64,000 bases of DNA from Alopecurus myosuroides (GCA_028641055.1 CM054060.1:313089652-313153651), one strand, 5' to 3'; shown: positions 1 to 10,890, counted from the stretch's first letter. A program made the numbers and translations. The notes: generated from the letters alone by a model not told the origin.

Positions 1-282
1 AGTGGGGACTACCATAGGTACTTATATGAGAGCTAAACATACATCACAAATACATTATTTCTACTCAAATCAAGCATGCAAACTCACATAATTTGTCACC
101 TATAGTACCAAAATACTCAAGAAATACTTCACTAAACAAAATTTTACTTGGATCATCGGAGGAGTCACATACCGGAGATCAAACACACTAAATATCAGCA
201 CAAATGATGGGCAGAAGAAGGAGATCGAAAATCTAGAGGGAGAACAGCAAGAACACGGGTTCCAGGAAATGTTTTCAGTTTG

Positions 283-390
283 TGAGGTGAGATAGAAGAC
301 TTTGGCAGGGGAGAGAATTAGTGGGGGCCAGGGGCCCCACACCATGTGCTGGCGCCACCAGGGGCTGGCCGGCCACCCTATGGTGTGCCT
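283..390 (-). promoter_or_regulatory. Internal promoter-like module of element E
   Basis: A GC-rich block inside the element, well away from the LTR, has an inverted repeat (CACACCAT at 338-345 with ATGGTGTG at 380-387) followed on the minus strand by a weak TATA-like TCTATCTCACC near 288-298. It resembles the LTR's own U3 arrangement and the module at 31600-31730 in element A. About 100 bp downstream, minus strand, GGTATGTG near 170 fits a splice donor. No ORF follows within the window. Confidence 0.45.
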
Positions 391-934
391 GACTGGTGGG
401 TCCCCCTGGGGCCTCCCAGATGGCTTTCTGCCTCATTTTTAGCGTAAAAATTTATTATAATTTTTCTGGAATTTTTCGAGAAACTTTATTTTTTGGACTA
501 TTTCAGAATTTTAATAAATAATAATATTTTTGGAAAAGAAAAGTGAAAAGGTGGAAAACAAAACCAAAACCAGCACTACAGAGGTTCTATGACACTCTAA
601 TGGAAGAATATCCAAAGAAAACAAAGGTGGTAGTGGTGAAAACAAAAGTATGGATGGTGAAAACATGCGTAACCTCATAAATCAGAGTGAAAATATCAGG
701 AAAACATGCATAAGGATGGTGGAAAACATGATTGTACTCAATTAGCAATGTTATAACAGAAGTAAACATGGCGAAAACATAATGGGGAAGGTGAAAAAAT
801 TGTCATTAATTTTCATATGAATAATTTTTTTGCTAATGACTAAATAATTATGTTAACTCAACCTTTATAGGCATAGTTCCACTCATAATAATTTCATATT
901 CTTTTGGTGGTATTGGAATAGGACAATAAAATTC
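391..934 (-). other. Non-coding internal DNA of element E
   Basis: AT-rich sequence between the protease remnant and the promoter-like module. No ORF of note and no LTR ends. The A-rich stretch 540-780 is degenerate and I see no recognisable domain. Confidence 0.4.
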
Positions 935-1516
935 TCAAATCTTGATGGTCTCAATATTTTCAATTGAATTTAGACCATATTTCTTATCAATCTTCTTGGG
1001 AAAATAAACAGTGTGCTGTTTATCATTAACATTAAAAGTAACTTTTCCTTGATTGAAATCAATATCAGCCCTTGCAGTATTAAGTAAAGGTGATACAAGA
1101 ATAATAGACATATTATCATCTTCAGGCATTTCCAACACAACAAAGTCAGTTAATATCACACAATTGTTAGCAACTTGAACAGGAACATCCTCACATATAC
1201 CCACAGGATTAGCAGTAGACTTATCAGCCATTTGCGAAGATATCTCAGTTGGTATCAACTTTTCTAGGAGGAGTCTTTTATAGAGAGTAAAAGGCATGAC
1301 ACTAACTCCAGTTCCCAAATCACACAAAGCAGTTCTAACATAATTATTTTTAATAGAACAGGGAATAGTTGCTATACCAGGATCTCCAAGTTTCTTAGGA
1401 ACCTTTTCATTAGAAGAGTAATTAGCAAGCATAGTGGAAATTTCCTCATTAGGAATCTTCCTTTTGTTAGAGACAATATCTTTCATATATTTCCTCAATC
1501 TTCCTTTTAATAGCAT
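935..1516 (-). CDS. Retropepsin-like aspartic protease domain of element E
   Basis: Protease domain that would cleave Gag and Pol. The active-site loop is visible as ALCDLGTGVSVMP (D-L-G-T-G where retropepsins have D-T/S-G), preceded by CSIKNNYVRT and followed by the flap-to-core segment ending FVVLEMPEDD. The frame is 193 codons and starts at a non-ancestral position after an upstream stop, so this is a surviving piece of a polyprotein. A short coding-like tail continues to about 848 in another frame, then coding signal ends. Confidence 0.7.
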   Translation of the reverse strand: MLLKGRLRKYMKDIVSNKRKIPNEEISTMLANYSSNEKVPKKLGDPGIATIPCSIKNNYVRTALCDLGTGVSVMPFTLYKRLLLEKLIPTEISSQMADKSTANPVGICEDVPVQVANNCVILTDFVVLEMPEDDNMSIILVSPLLNTARADIDFNQGKVTFNVNDKQHTVYFPKKIDKKYGLNSIENIETIKI

Positions 1517-1546
1517 CAGTTAAAGGAATTTGCAAGAACAAAGGTT

Positions 1547-2306
1547 TCATCCATTCACAAAACTTGTTATAGTGTTCTTCTTCTTCTTTTGATTTGTGCT
1601 TCTTATTAGGATAAGGCATTTGTTTTTGTACCCAAGGTTCTCTCTCATTACCATGTTTATTAGCAATAAAATCTTCCTTAGTGTACTTTGTATTTTTAGT
1701 TTGCCTTTCAGGTTCCTTTTCAATTTCTTCTTTATCAGAAGCATCATTGTTTTCATTACCACTTTTAGTTTCAGCATCAGAGATAGATATACTATTAAGA
1801 TCTTTAGCAAGTTAAGAGGATTCTACATCAGTTTTATGTTTCTTCTTGTTTTTCTTCTTAGTATGAATAATATCATTGTTAGTTTGCTGAGAATCTTATT
1901 CAATTCTTTTAGGATGTCCCTCGGGATATAAAGGATCTTGTGTAGCAATACCACTTCTAGTTCTTATTTCATAAGCATGTTTTTCTTCAGAAGCATTAAC
2001 TAGCAAATCTTTTTGCACTTTAGAAAGTTGATCAATTTGAGTTCGAACCATTTGAAAATGTTTAACAAGCATTTTAACATCATTAGAGGTTCTTTCTATA
2101 ATACCATGAAAATTATCAATAGCTTTAGAGTTTTCCATTAGGTGATTTTGCACTCTCATATTAAAATTATCTTGCTTAATAACATAATTATCAGATTCAT
2201 CTAAACATTGATCAGGAGGTTTATTATAAGGAATATATATAGTATAAAAATATTGGAGAGAGTGTACCTCAATGGTGGATGAGTGAGGGATTGGCTTACA
2301 TAATTC
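1547..2306 (-). pseudogene. Decayed gag-protease linker of element E
   Basis: Coding-like minus-strand sequence between gag and protease, broken by stops and frame changes. The best piece, 1896-2159, reads as a helical segment (VKMLVKHFQMVRTQIDQL) followed by SGIATQDPLYPEGHPKRIE, a type of linker seen in related gypsy polyproteins. A Lys-rich stretch follows in other frames (1547-1810). Confidence 0.5.
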
Positions 2307-3527
2307 TTATATAGGTGGAAGATTCTTCACATCTTCAGATTTAATACCCCTCTCTTTAAGAGATTTCTTGCCTTCTCTCATCACTTCATCATTGAATTCA
2401 ATCATTCCCCTCTTCTTGGGTGTTGGTGTTGGTGTTGATACTAGAGTAGGGGTCGGCTCAGGTTCAACCATAGTCCAATCATCATGATTTTGGCTTATTT
2501 TAGCCAATAATTCCTCAGCGTCTTCTGGAGTTCTTTGCCTGAAAACACAACCAGCGCAACTATCCAGGTATGTCCTCGATTCAACAGTTAGTCCATTATA
2601 GAATATATCAAGAAGTTTATTATCTTCTACCTTATTCCCAGGTGTATCCCTAACTAACAAACAAAACCTTGCCCAAGATACAGGCAATTTCTCTCCTTCC
2701 AATTGCTTGAAATTAAATATATTTTGGAAAGCAGCATGTTGAGCACTAGGAGGAAAATATTTCTGAAAGAAAGCATGCACCAAACCAATAGGACTATCAA
2801 TAGATCCCGGAGACAAATTATTAAACCAAGTTTTAGCTTCATCTTTTACTGAGAAAGGGAATATTTTAGTAACGAAGTAACTATGTTTCTTAAGATCATT
2901 AGAGAATACAGTACTCAAAGAGGAGATCTCATTCACATGTTTCATAACACTTTCATTTTCAGTACCACAAAAAGGTTCTTTCTCAACAATAGATATATAA
3001 GATAAATCAAGAGAGATATCATAATCCTTATCCCTAATATTAACAGGAGAAGTGGCAAACTTGGCATTAGGAGATAATTTATAATTAACAGCACGACTTT
3101 CAATAAGACTTATAACAGCATCTTTATCCTTCATAGCATGTATTTCATCAATAAGATCATCATTAAGTTCAATATAGGAATCATCAAAATCATCACTAGT
3201 ATTTTCTCTAAACTCAGGTGAAACAGCAGGAGTAACAGGATTTTTATCATGAGTTTCAGTGTTTGCAATATTTTTAGCTTTAGCAATAGTAGCATCTAAG
3301 AAAGGACCGAGAGAAACACTCTCATCAAGCACAATAGAAGCATCATCAAAAGTATCAGAAGTATTTTCAGATTCAGCAGAAGTAGCATGTGTAGCATGTG
3401 TATGTGGTGGTGTAAGCAGCTTACTCATAACAGACGGTGAATCAAGAGCAACAGAGGTGTTCAGATTTGCACCTGTTCTAGTAGTGGATGGTAATATAGG
3501 AACCCTTCCATCACGAGTCTTACCCAT
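2307..3527 (-). CDS. gag: Gag protein of element E
   Basis: Structural capsid-type protein for the cytoplasmic virus-like particle. The frame is open further upstream through the primer site and LTR, but the first sensible start is the ATG at 3527 (MGKTRDGRVP), about 60 nt inside the primer site, giving about 406 residues. The N-terminal half is acidic and low complexity. Residues about 220-350 show the retrotransposon gag fold signature: an AKTWFNNL block, FFQKYFPP, then ESRTYLDSC and a final AEELLAKIS segment. The C-terminus is Pro/Thr-rich then Lys/Glu-rich. No zinc knuckle is visible in this frame. Downstream frames carry stops, so it is no longer joined to the protease. Confidence 0.75.
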   Translation of the reverse strand: MGKTRDGRVPILPSTTRTGANLNTSVALDSPSVMSKLLTPPHTHATHATSAESENTSDTFDDASIVLDESVSLGPFLDATIAKAKNIANTETHDKNPVTPAVSPEFRENTSDDFDDSYIELNDDLIDEIHAMKDKDAVISLIESRAVNYKLSPNAKFATSPVNIRDKDYDISLDLSYISIVEKEPFCGTENESVMKHVNEISSLSTVFSNDLKKHSYFVTKIFPFSVKDEAKTWFNNLSPGSIDSPIGLVHAFFQKYFPPSAQHAAFQNIFNFKQLEGEKLPVSWARFCLLVRDTPGNKVEDNKLLDIFYNGLTVESRTYLDSCAGCVFRQRTPEDAEELLAKISQNHDDWTMVEPEPTPTLVSTPTPTPKKRGMIEFNDEVMREGKKSLKERGIKSEDVKNLPPI

Positions 3528-3587
3528 GATGAATGATTGGCAGTAGATAATAGTACTTTCCGATAAGCTCGCAAATAAAGCTATGCT

Positions 3588-3604
3588 CCCCGGCAACGGT
3601 GCCA
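3588..3604 (-). other. Primer-binding site of element E
   Basis: Reads TGGCACCGTTGCCGGGG on the minus strand, 11 nt inside the LTR. This is the TGGCGCC-type site usual for this gypsy group, with one G-to-A change at a CpG. Confidence 0.8.
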
Positions 3605-3615
3605 GAAAATAGTCT

Positions 3616-5013
3616 TGATGACCCACAAGTATAGGGGATCGCAACAGTCTTCGAGGGAAGTAAAACCCAAATTTCTTGATTCGACACAAGGGGAGCCGAA
3701 GAATACTTGTGAGCCTTAACAAGTGAGTTGTCAATTCACCTGCAACTAAAAGTGGACTTGTTCAGAGTGGTTTATCAGTAGTAACAGTTTTATAGTAGCA
3801 GCAATAGTGAAATAATAGCAGCAGTGAAATCAAAATAGCAGTAGTAGTGTTTGAAGTAAACAACGGGATTAAATACTGTAGGCATAGGGATAGATGAACG
3901 GGCGTTGCATGGGTAAGATAGTTCATATAATAATTAAGACATGGGCATTGCAGATAAATAAGATAAAGCGTCCAAGCACTAAGTAACCATAGGCATGTGT
4001 TCCTTAAATAGTCGTACGTGCTCGCAATGAGAACTTGCACAACATCTATTGTCCTACCAGCCCGTTTTCAGCGGGGCCTCAAGGGAACTACTGGTAATTA
4101 AGGTGTTCCTTTTAATAGAACACCGGAGCAAATTAAAATTCCGTGAACACATGTGATCCTCACATCATAGCCATCCCCTCCAGTTGTCCCAATTTCTGTC
4201 ACTTCGGGGCCTCGGTTTTGGACAATGATATGTGTAAACAACTTGCAGGTATGAGAAATAAACAATAATTATCATCATTGATTCAATAACCTGTTCAGAT
4301 CTGAGATCATGGAACTCGGGCCCAAAGTGGCAAGCATTAAGCATAACAAGTTGCAACAATGTCAATAGCACTAATAGAAGATACTAGGCAATATGCCCTA
4401 ACAATCACGGCATTATTACATGAACGGTCTCATCCAATCCCTAACATCCCCTTCAGCCTACAATGGGGGTATTACTCACACATGGATGAGGGAAACATGG
4501 ATGGTCGATGGAGAGGCGTTGGTGAGGACGTTGGCGATGATCTCCTCCAATTCCCCGTCCCGGCAGGGTGCCAGAACGGAGTTTCTGAACCCCGAAAAAG
4601 GATTCGCAATGGCGTTGGAGCTACGGACTTCTTTTTGGAAAACTATCGAGCCCCCTCGGGTTTTAGGGTTGAAGGTGATACATAGTCGAAAGGAGAGCCC
4701 GAGGGGATCTCTAGGTGGCCCACACCACCAGGTGGCGCGGCCTAGGGGGTGGGCACGCCAGGGGGTGGTGTGGCCCCCCTCTGGCTCTTCTCCTTGCCTC
4801 CTTCTGGCTCCCCGGGTCTTCCGGTGTTTTAAGACCAATGGGGTCTTTTCTGGGCAATTTCCTGAAAGTTGATTTTTCTGCACAAAAACAAGACACCAAG
4901 GTGATTCTGCTGAAAACAGCGTTAGTCCATGTTAGTTGCATCCAAAACACACAAGTTTAGAGGAAAACAATAGGAAAAGTGTTTGGAAAATGAGATACGT
5001 TTTTGACGTATCA
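3616..5013 (-). repeat. 5' LTR of element E
   Basis: 1398 bp with TG...CA ends on the minus strand. It holds a GC-rich inverted repeat (CCACACCACC at 4720-4729, GGTGGTGTGG at 4764-4773) and just downstream a TATA-like stretch near 4675-4686. The short ORFs over 4359-4960 fall in this GC-rich segment on both strands and are not genes. Confidence 0.85.
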
Positions 5014-5216
5014 GGACGCTACCTCTTCGTTTACCATCTGGATTAGCTATGAACCTAAATAATTGTTGATTGGTACTTGCATTGAGCATGAATATCATTT
5101 CTGGATCTTGCTTAATGCAGAGTGGTTATTCTTTTAAGTCTGAGAACAATGGTTGTTCGATTTATATGAATAATATCTTTTATGGTCACGCACCTGAGAA
5201 GAATGGTTAATTTCTT

Positions 5217-6125
5217 TTGAATCTTGATAGTATTGATACACATATTCATAATGTGAATGCCAAAAGAATTAAGTTAAATGATGATATTTCTACTTACATG
5301 TGGCATTGCCGCTTAGGTCATATTGGTGTTAAACGCATTAAGAAGCTCCATTCTGATGGACTCTTAGAATCACTTGATTATGAATCATTTGAAACGTGTG
5401 AACCATGCCTTATGGGCAAGATGACTAGAACCCCGTTTTCTGGAACTATGGAACGTGTGATGCACTTACCGGAAATCATACATACTAATGTGTGTGGACC
5501 AATGAGTGTATCGGCGCGCGGTGGATATCGTAATTTTGTCACTTTCACAGATGATTTCAGTAGATATGGATATATTTACTTAATGAAACACAAATCTGAG
5601 ACATTTGAAAAGTTCAAAGAATTTGAGTGTGAAGTTAAAAATCATTGTAAGAGAAAGATTAAATTTCTACGATCTGATCGTGGAGGTGAATATTTAAATT
5701 ACGAGTTTGGAATGCATATGAAACAATGTGGAATAGTTTCACAACTCATACCTGCTGAAACACCACAGCGTAATGGTGTTTCCGAACGTCGTAATCGTAC
5801 TTTATTGGATATGGTTCGATCTATGATGTCTCTTACAGATTTGCCACTATCGTTTTGGGGATATGCATTAGAGACTGATGCATTCACTTTAAATAGGGCA
5901 CCATCTAAATCCGTTGAAATGACATCGTATGAATTATGGTTTGGAAACAAACCAAAGCTGTCATTTCTAAAAGTTTGGGGATGCGATGTTTATGTGAAGA
6001 AGCTTCAACCTGATAAACTCGAACCCAAAGCGGAAAAATGCGTCTTCATAGCATGCCCTAAAGAAACAATAGGGTACACCTTCTATCAAAGATCCGAAGG
6101 AAAGATTTTTGTTGCCAAGAATTAA
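5217..6125 (+). pseudogene. pol: Copia GAG-pre-integrase and integrase core (element D)
   Basis: Residues about 25-80 carry the pre-integrase zinc-binding pattern, with WHCRLGHIG followed by CEPCLMGKMTRTPF. The integrase core follows: HTNVCGP with TFTDDFSRYGYIYLM, then FLRSDRGGEY and, about 35 residues on, the ERRNRTLLDMVRSM segment with its Glu. This frame is open for 302 codons, the longest intact piece of D, but the preceding 200 bases (protease end) are full of stops and the stop at 6123 cuts it from RT. It encoded insertion of the cDNA into the genome. Confidence 0.85.
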
Positions 6126-6158
6126 TCCTTTTTAGAGAAGGAGTTTCTCTCGAAAGGT

Positions 6159-6449
6159 GTGAATAGTAGGAAGGTAGAACTCGACGAGGTTATTGAACCT
6201 TCTATTATTGCAATGGCGAGTAGCGCAGCGCCGGAAGTTGTTCCAGTGCCGACTCCGTCGGTTGAAGAGGGAACTAAAGATCAAGATCATGAAACTCCAG
6301 AAGAGGAAACTACCGTACCTCGCAGGTCAACTAGGGAACGTACAACTCCTGATTTGTATGGGAATCCTGTCTTAAACTTAGTGGTAGATGGAAGTGATGA
6401 CCCTACGACGTATTATGAATCAATGGTGAGCCAATATCCCAACAAATGA
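6159..6449 (+). pseudogene. Integrase-to-RT linker of copia D
   Basis: Acidic, Pro/Thr-rich frame (96 codons) containing RRSTRERTTPDLYG, the type of linker that precedes RT in Angela/BARE-like copias. It is separated from the integrase frame by a stop at 6123 and from RT by a stop at 6447. Confidence 0.6.
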
Positions 6450-7301
6450 CTTGAAGCCATGAAATCCAAAATAGGATCCATGTACGAAAACCAAGTTTGG
6501 ACTTTGGTGGACTTACCCGATGACCGCAAGGCCGTTGAGAACAAATGGATATTTAAAAATAAAACTGACACTGGTGGTAATGTGACCGTCTATAAAGCAT
6601 GACTTGTCACAAAAGGTTTTTGACAAATTCAAGGAGTTGACTACAATGAGAATTTCTCACCAGTAGCGATGCTAAAGTTAGTTAGTATTATGTTAGAAGT
6701 TGTTGCATTTTTCGATTATGAAATCTGGCAGATGGATGTCAAAACGATGTTCCTTAATGGTGACATTGAGGAAGAGTTGTATATGATGAAACCCAAAAGT
6801 TTTGTTGATCCTAAGGATGCTGACAAGGTGTGCAAGCTTCAACGTTCCATTTATGGACTAAAGCAAGCATCTCGGAGTTAGAACCTCCGTTTTGATAAGG
6901 TGATCAAAGATTTTGGATTTGTCCAAACATACGGAGAAACTTGTATCCGCAAGAAAGTGAGTGGGAGCTCTGTTGCATTTCTAGTACTATATGTGGATGA
7001 CATATTGTTGATTCGAAATGATATAGAACTTTTGAAAAGCGTAAAAGGTTATTTGAACAGTAGTTTTTCGATGAAAGACCTCGATGGAGCAGCTTATATA
7101 TTAGGCATCAAAATCTACAGGGATAGATCAAGACGCTTAATTGGATTTTTGCAAAGTACATACATTGACAAGATTTTGAAGAAGTTCATAATGGAAGAAA
7201 GTAAGAAGGGGTTCTTACAATTGTTGCAAGGCAAGACGTTGAGTAAGACTCAATGTCCGTCTACAGCAGAAGATAGAGAGATAATGAATAATATTCTCTA
7301 G
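6450..7301 (+). pseudogene. pol: Copia reverse transcriptase (element D), broken
   Basis: RT in pieces: VWTLVDLPDDRKAVENKWIF at the start, then QMDVKTMFLNGD with KLQRSIYGLKQASRS, and the catalytic LYVDDILLI box near 6990. Stops interrupt near 6600, 6621, 6879 and 7300. The protein copied RNA to cDNA; this copy cannot be made as one chain. Confidence 0.85.
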
Positions 7302-7313
7302 GCTTCAGCCATA

Positions 7314-7940
7314 GGTTCTATCATGTATGATATGCTATGTACAATACCATATGTGGAACATGCTATTAGTTTGACTAGTAGGTACCAGTACGATCCAGGT
7401 TTGGAACACTAGACGGTGGTCAAGAATATCTTTAAGTACTTGAGAAGAACTAATGATATGTTTCTCATATATGGCGGTGAAGAAGAGCTCGTCGCAAGAT
7501 GTTGCATCGATGCTAGCTTTGACACTGATCCGGATGACTCTAAGTCACAATCCGGGTACATATTTGTTATGAATCGAGGAGCAGTAAGCTGGAGGAGATC
7601 CCAGCAATCCGAGGTAGCAAGATCATCAACAGAAGCGGAATATGTTGCTACCTCGGAGACAACACAGGAAGCAGTTTGGATGAAGGAGTTCATATCTGAA
7701 CTAGGTGTGGTTCCGTGTGTGTTGGATACAATGGTTATCTATTGTGAAAACAATGGTTCCATAGACAATGCTAAGGAACCAAGGTCTCACAAGAATTCCA
7801 AGCATATCAAGCACCCTTTGCACTCCATCTGTGAACATGTCAAGGATGGGGATGTGAAGATTTGCAAAGTACACACAGATCTGAATGTGGCAGATCCGTT
7901 GGCTAAACCTCTCCCAAAGGCAAAACATGATAAACACTAG
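7314..7940 (+). pseudogene. pol: Copia RNase H domain (element D)
   Basis: The 7416-7940 frame holds the RNase H core: CCIDASFDTDPDD, GYIFVMNRGAVSW, STEAEYVATSETTQEA and the closing TDLNVADPLAKPL. The sequence before it (7314-7415) matches the end of the RT thumb but carries a stop near 7411. It removes RNA from the RNA-DNA hybrid. The C-terminus lies about 65 bp before the polypurine tract, as in intact copias. Confidence 0.8.
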
Positions 7941-8005
7941 AACTCCATGGGTGTTAGATTCATTACTATGTAATAAAGATTATTTCCCTAGTGCAAGTGG
8001 GAGAC

Positions 8006-8790
8006 TGAAGGGAATATGCCCGAGAGTCAATAATAAAGTGTTTATTATGTTATTCCTTCTTTATGATGAATGTTTATTTCTCATGCTAGAATTGTATTAA
8101 CCGAAAACGTTGATACATGTGTGTTTAATAAACAAACAATGATTCCTAGTAAAGCCTCTCTTTTAACTAGCTCGTTGATTAACAGATGATCAGGGTTTCC
8201 TGGTCATGAACATTGGATGTTGTTAATAAGAGGGTCATGTCATTAGGAGAATGATGTGATGAACATAGACCCAAACTAAGTATAACAATACGATCAAGTC
8301 ATTTAGTTTATATTGTTATATCTTCCATTCGAAGTAACCTTATTCTTTAGACCATGAGATCATGTCAATCACTAATACCGAAAGAGTACTTTGATGACAT
8401 CAAACGTCACGCCGTAACAGGGTGACTATAAAGGTGGCGTTGGGTATTCGAAAAGTGTTAGTTGAGGCTCATGGATTAATACTAGAATTTGTCCATCCAA
8501 AATGACGGAGAGATATACTCTGGGCCCTCTCGGTGATATCACATTAACACCGCTTGCAAGCATGTGACTATATTACAAGAATGTCATATTACAGAACGAG
8601 TAAAAGAGTACTTCTCGGTAACGAGATCGAACAAGGTATGGTTGATACCGATGATCGGGTCTCGGACAAGTAAAATATCGCGAGACAAAGGGAATTGGTT
8701 CGACGTTGATGGTTCACTCTATCACAAAATTCATCGTTGAATATATAGGAGTCATCACAGATCTCCAGATCCCGCTTTTGATTATTGATA
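8006..8790 (+). repeat. Truncated 3' LTR of copia D
   Basis: Begins TGAAGGGAATATGCCC directly after the polypurine tract AAGTGGGAGAC (7995-8005). The first ~785 bp follow the LTR of Angela/BARE-like elements as I know it. Similarity stops near 8790 and no CA end is seen, so the rest was deleted or replaced. Confidence 0.75.
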
Positions 8791-9355
8791 AGAGTAAATT
8801 TGGAGTAATCTTTATAACATAGTATCTCTACAAACCAAATCATTTGATAAGACAAACCATAATTGGTTATGACCAAGCACAAACCCTCAACAACCTTAAC
8901 CACAAGTCTACAAGTGACTTGGGATAATTCACTAGGTATCTAGAACTTAAAGAGGGGTGAGTATCCAAATCACATAAATGACAATGACACTTCCACAAGA
9001 TAGTAATGCAAAGTTGAACCATCTCATCAACAGAGATGTTATGTCTTATAAAACAAAAACTCTCCAAGTTATTGATTCATTTCCACACCATCTTTATAAA
9101 TCATCTCATAACTATCAAGTGAACCTTTACAAGAGAATGACTAAGGTTCAATACAAAATAACTGATGGAAACAAGTGTTAGCTCAAAACCCACAAGTGGG
9201 AAATGAATTAATTATTGTTAACAATATATTTATAGAATATGTACATATCTCATCAACCATCAATAAGTACCTAAAAGAAGAAATAGATTTTCCTAAATTA
9301 TTGTTAAACCTGAATCATTAAATATGATCTTCCCAAACCTCTATGTCTGCATTAT
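8791..9355. other. Unassigned AT-rich sequence, left half of A's target
   Basis: No ORF with recognisable content and no LTR or terminal inverted repeat that I can identify. It joins directly to 38133 onward once A is removed (ATTAT at 9351-9355 and 38128-38132). Origin unknown; it could be low-copy DNA or an unrecognised old repeat. Confidence 0.5.
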
Positions 9356-10875
9356 TGATGACCCACAAGTATAGGGGGTGTATCATAGTACTTTCGATAA
9401 ATAAGAATGTCGAACCCAACGAGGAGCAGAAGGTGTTGACAAGCAATTTCGATGAAGGGACAACTGTAAATACTGAAAGATAAATGTGTAGGTGTTTTTG
9501 ATATTGCAGATAAATAAAGTGTGAGTAAATAAAATGCAGTAATAATAATTGCATCAAGTGGCCCAATCCTTTCTTCAGCAAAGGACAAGACGGTGGGTTT
9601 ACTTATGATTAACAAATGTTCTCGAGGACACACGGGAGGTTTCGGTCAAGTGCTTTCGTTTCATGCCGCTGAATAATATTTAGTGTTTTGATAAGTGTTG
9701 CGTGGGTGAACCTATGCTAATGTACCATCCCATCCAAGACTAATAGATACTTGTGATTATACCCCTTGCAAGCATCCGCAACTACAAGAAAGTAATTAAG
9801 AAATAAATCTAACCGCAGCTTTAAACTCTGGGATCCTACGCTCCCTCGTGCAATGGTTTCCTAACGGGGGTTTATGTTTCTGTCACTCCGGCAACCCCAC
9901 AATTAGTAGCCAAATACACGATGCATTCCGCTAGGCCCATAAATGGTGAAGTATCATGTAGTCGACGTTCACATGACACCACTAGAAGAATAACACCACA
10001 ACTTAAATATCAAACCATTAAATATTACTCAACATTACTTCACTACTAAGAACTTGACTTCTCCCGTGTCCTCAAGAACAACACGAACTACTCACAAGAC
10101 ATCATATGGATCATGATCAGAGGTGATATAATGGTGATTAACAATCTGGACAAAAACCTAATCCAATGGTTTCACTCAATAGCATCAACTACAAGTACTA
10201 ATCAACACCATGAAAGTTTCCCCTATGAAATAGACAAGATGCAACCCTAGATGTTACAGCGAAACGGAGTGGAGCTGAGGGTGATGATGGTGGAGATGAT
10301 GATGATGATGATGACGATGATGATCCCGATGAAGTCCAGCTCGATGACGGTAATGATGGTGATGATTTCCCCCCTCTGGGAAAGAATTTCCCCGGCAGAT
10401 TTCTCCCTGCCGGAGAGCTTTTCTCTCTCTGTTCTTTTCCGTCCCGCGGAGGCGGCGGAAAGACTCCTCGATGATTTCTCTGTGTCTTAGGGTTCCCGGG
10501 GGATGAATTACGTTGAAGGGGCAAGCCAGAGGTGGGCCAGGGCCTCCTCACCACCCCTAGGCGCAGCTAGAGGTGGGCCCACGCCTGCGCATGGTGAGGG
10601 CCCTTGGTGGCCCTCCTCCGGCTCCCCTTTTGGCTTCCTCCATCTTCGGGTGAAATAGAAACTTTCCAATGATTTCCGGGGTGCTCTGATTTTGCGAATA
10701 TGGTATCCTGACGCTCCGTTTTCCAGCAGAATTCTGACTTCGGGGTTCAACTCTCCAATTATTGGAAAACATGCAAAATAGGTGAAATAACATAAGTATC
10801 ATGCTCCAATATGTAATATATCAATGAATAATAGCAAATTATGATATAAAATAGTGATGCAAAATGGACGTATCA
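9356..10875 (-). repeat. 3' LTR of element A
   Basis: 1520 bp, TG...CA on the minus strand. It holds a GAT microsatellite longer than in the 5' LTR (10281-10336). The U3 inverted repeat is decayed, keeping the outer CTCACCA/TGGTGAG arms but losing most inner pairs. Confidence 0.92.
10281..10336. repeat. (GAT)n microsatellite in the 3' LTR of A
   Basis: Imperfect GAT/GAC trinucleotide tract. The matching place in the 5' LTR (about 37551-37581) is roughly 25 bp shorter. It gives rise to spurious poly-Met and poly-Ser frames on the two strands. Confidence 0.85.
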
Positions 10876-10890
10876 ACTCCCCCCTATTTT
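10876..10890 (-). other. Terminal polypurine tract of element A
   Basis: AAAATAGGGGGGAGT on the minus strand, abutting the 3' LTR. It primes plus-strand DNA synthesis in this class of element. Confidence 0.8.

Larger units (their letters stand above)
1..5013 (-). mobile_element. Element E: gypsy LTR retrotransposon, 5' part, no RT in view
   Basis: Reading on the minus strand, the order is 5' LTR (5013-3616), primer-binding site, gag, protease, then non-coding DNA running off the left window edge. The LTR starts TGATACGTC and ends GGGTCATCA. The element sits inside copia D, whose sequence resumes at 5014; the other flank and 3' LTR are outside the window, so the target duplication cannot be checked. 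After the protease (stop at 935) no RT, RNase H or integrase follows before a GC-rich promoter-like module at 283-390. E is therefore probably non-autonomous, although pol could lie further left. Confidence 0.8.
5014..8790 (+). mobile_element. Element D: truncated Angela/BARE-like copia
   Basis: Plus-strand copia remnant with domain order protease/GAG-pre-integrase, integrase, RT, RNase H, polypurine tract, 3' LTR, which is the Ty1/copia order. Its left part was separated by the insertion of E at 5013/5014. Its 3' LTR stops abruptly near 8790, well short of the length usual for this group. The coding region has many stops and frameshifts. Confidence 0.85.

Noticed and set aside
9780..9795. 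CTACAAGAAA resembling a CACTA transposon end
   Set aside because: It lies inside A's LTR and recurs at 37070 in the other LTR, with no partner end or 3-bp duplication.
10198..10554. Poly-Ser (minus) and poly-Met (plus) ORFs
   Set aside because: Direct translation of the GAT microsatellite and GC-rich U3 of A's LTR; the 5' LTR counterpart differs in length.
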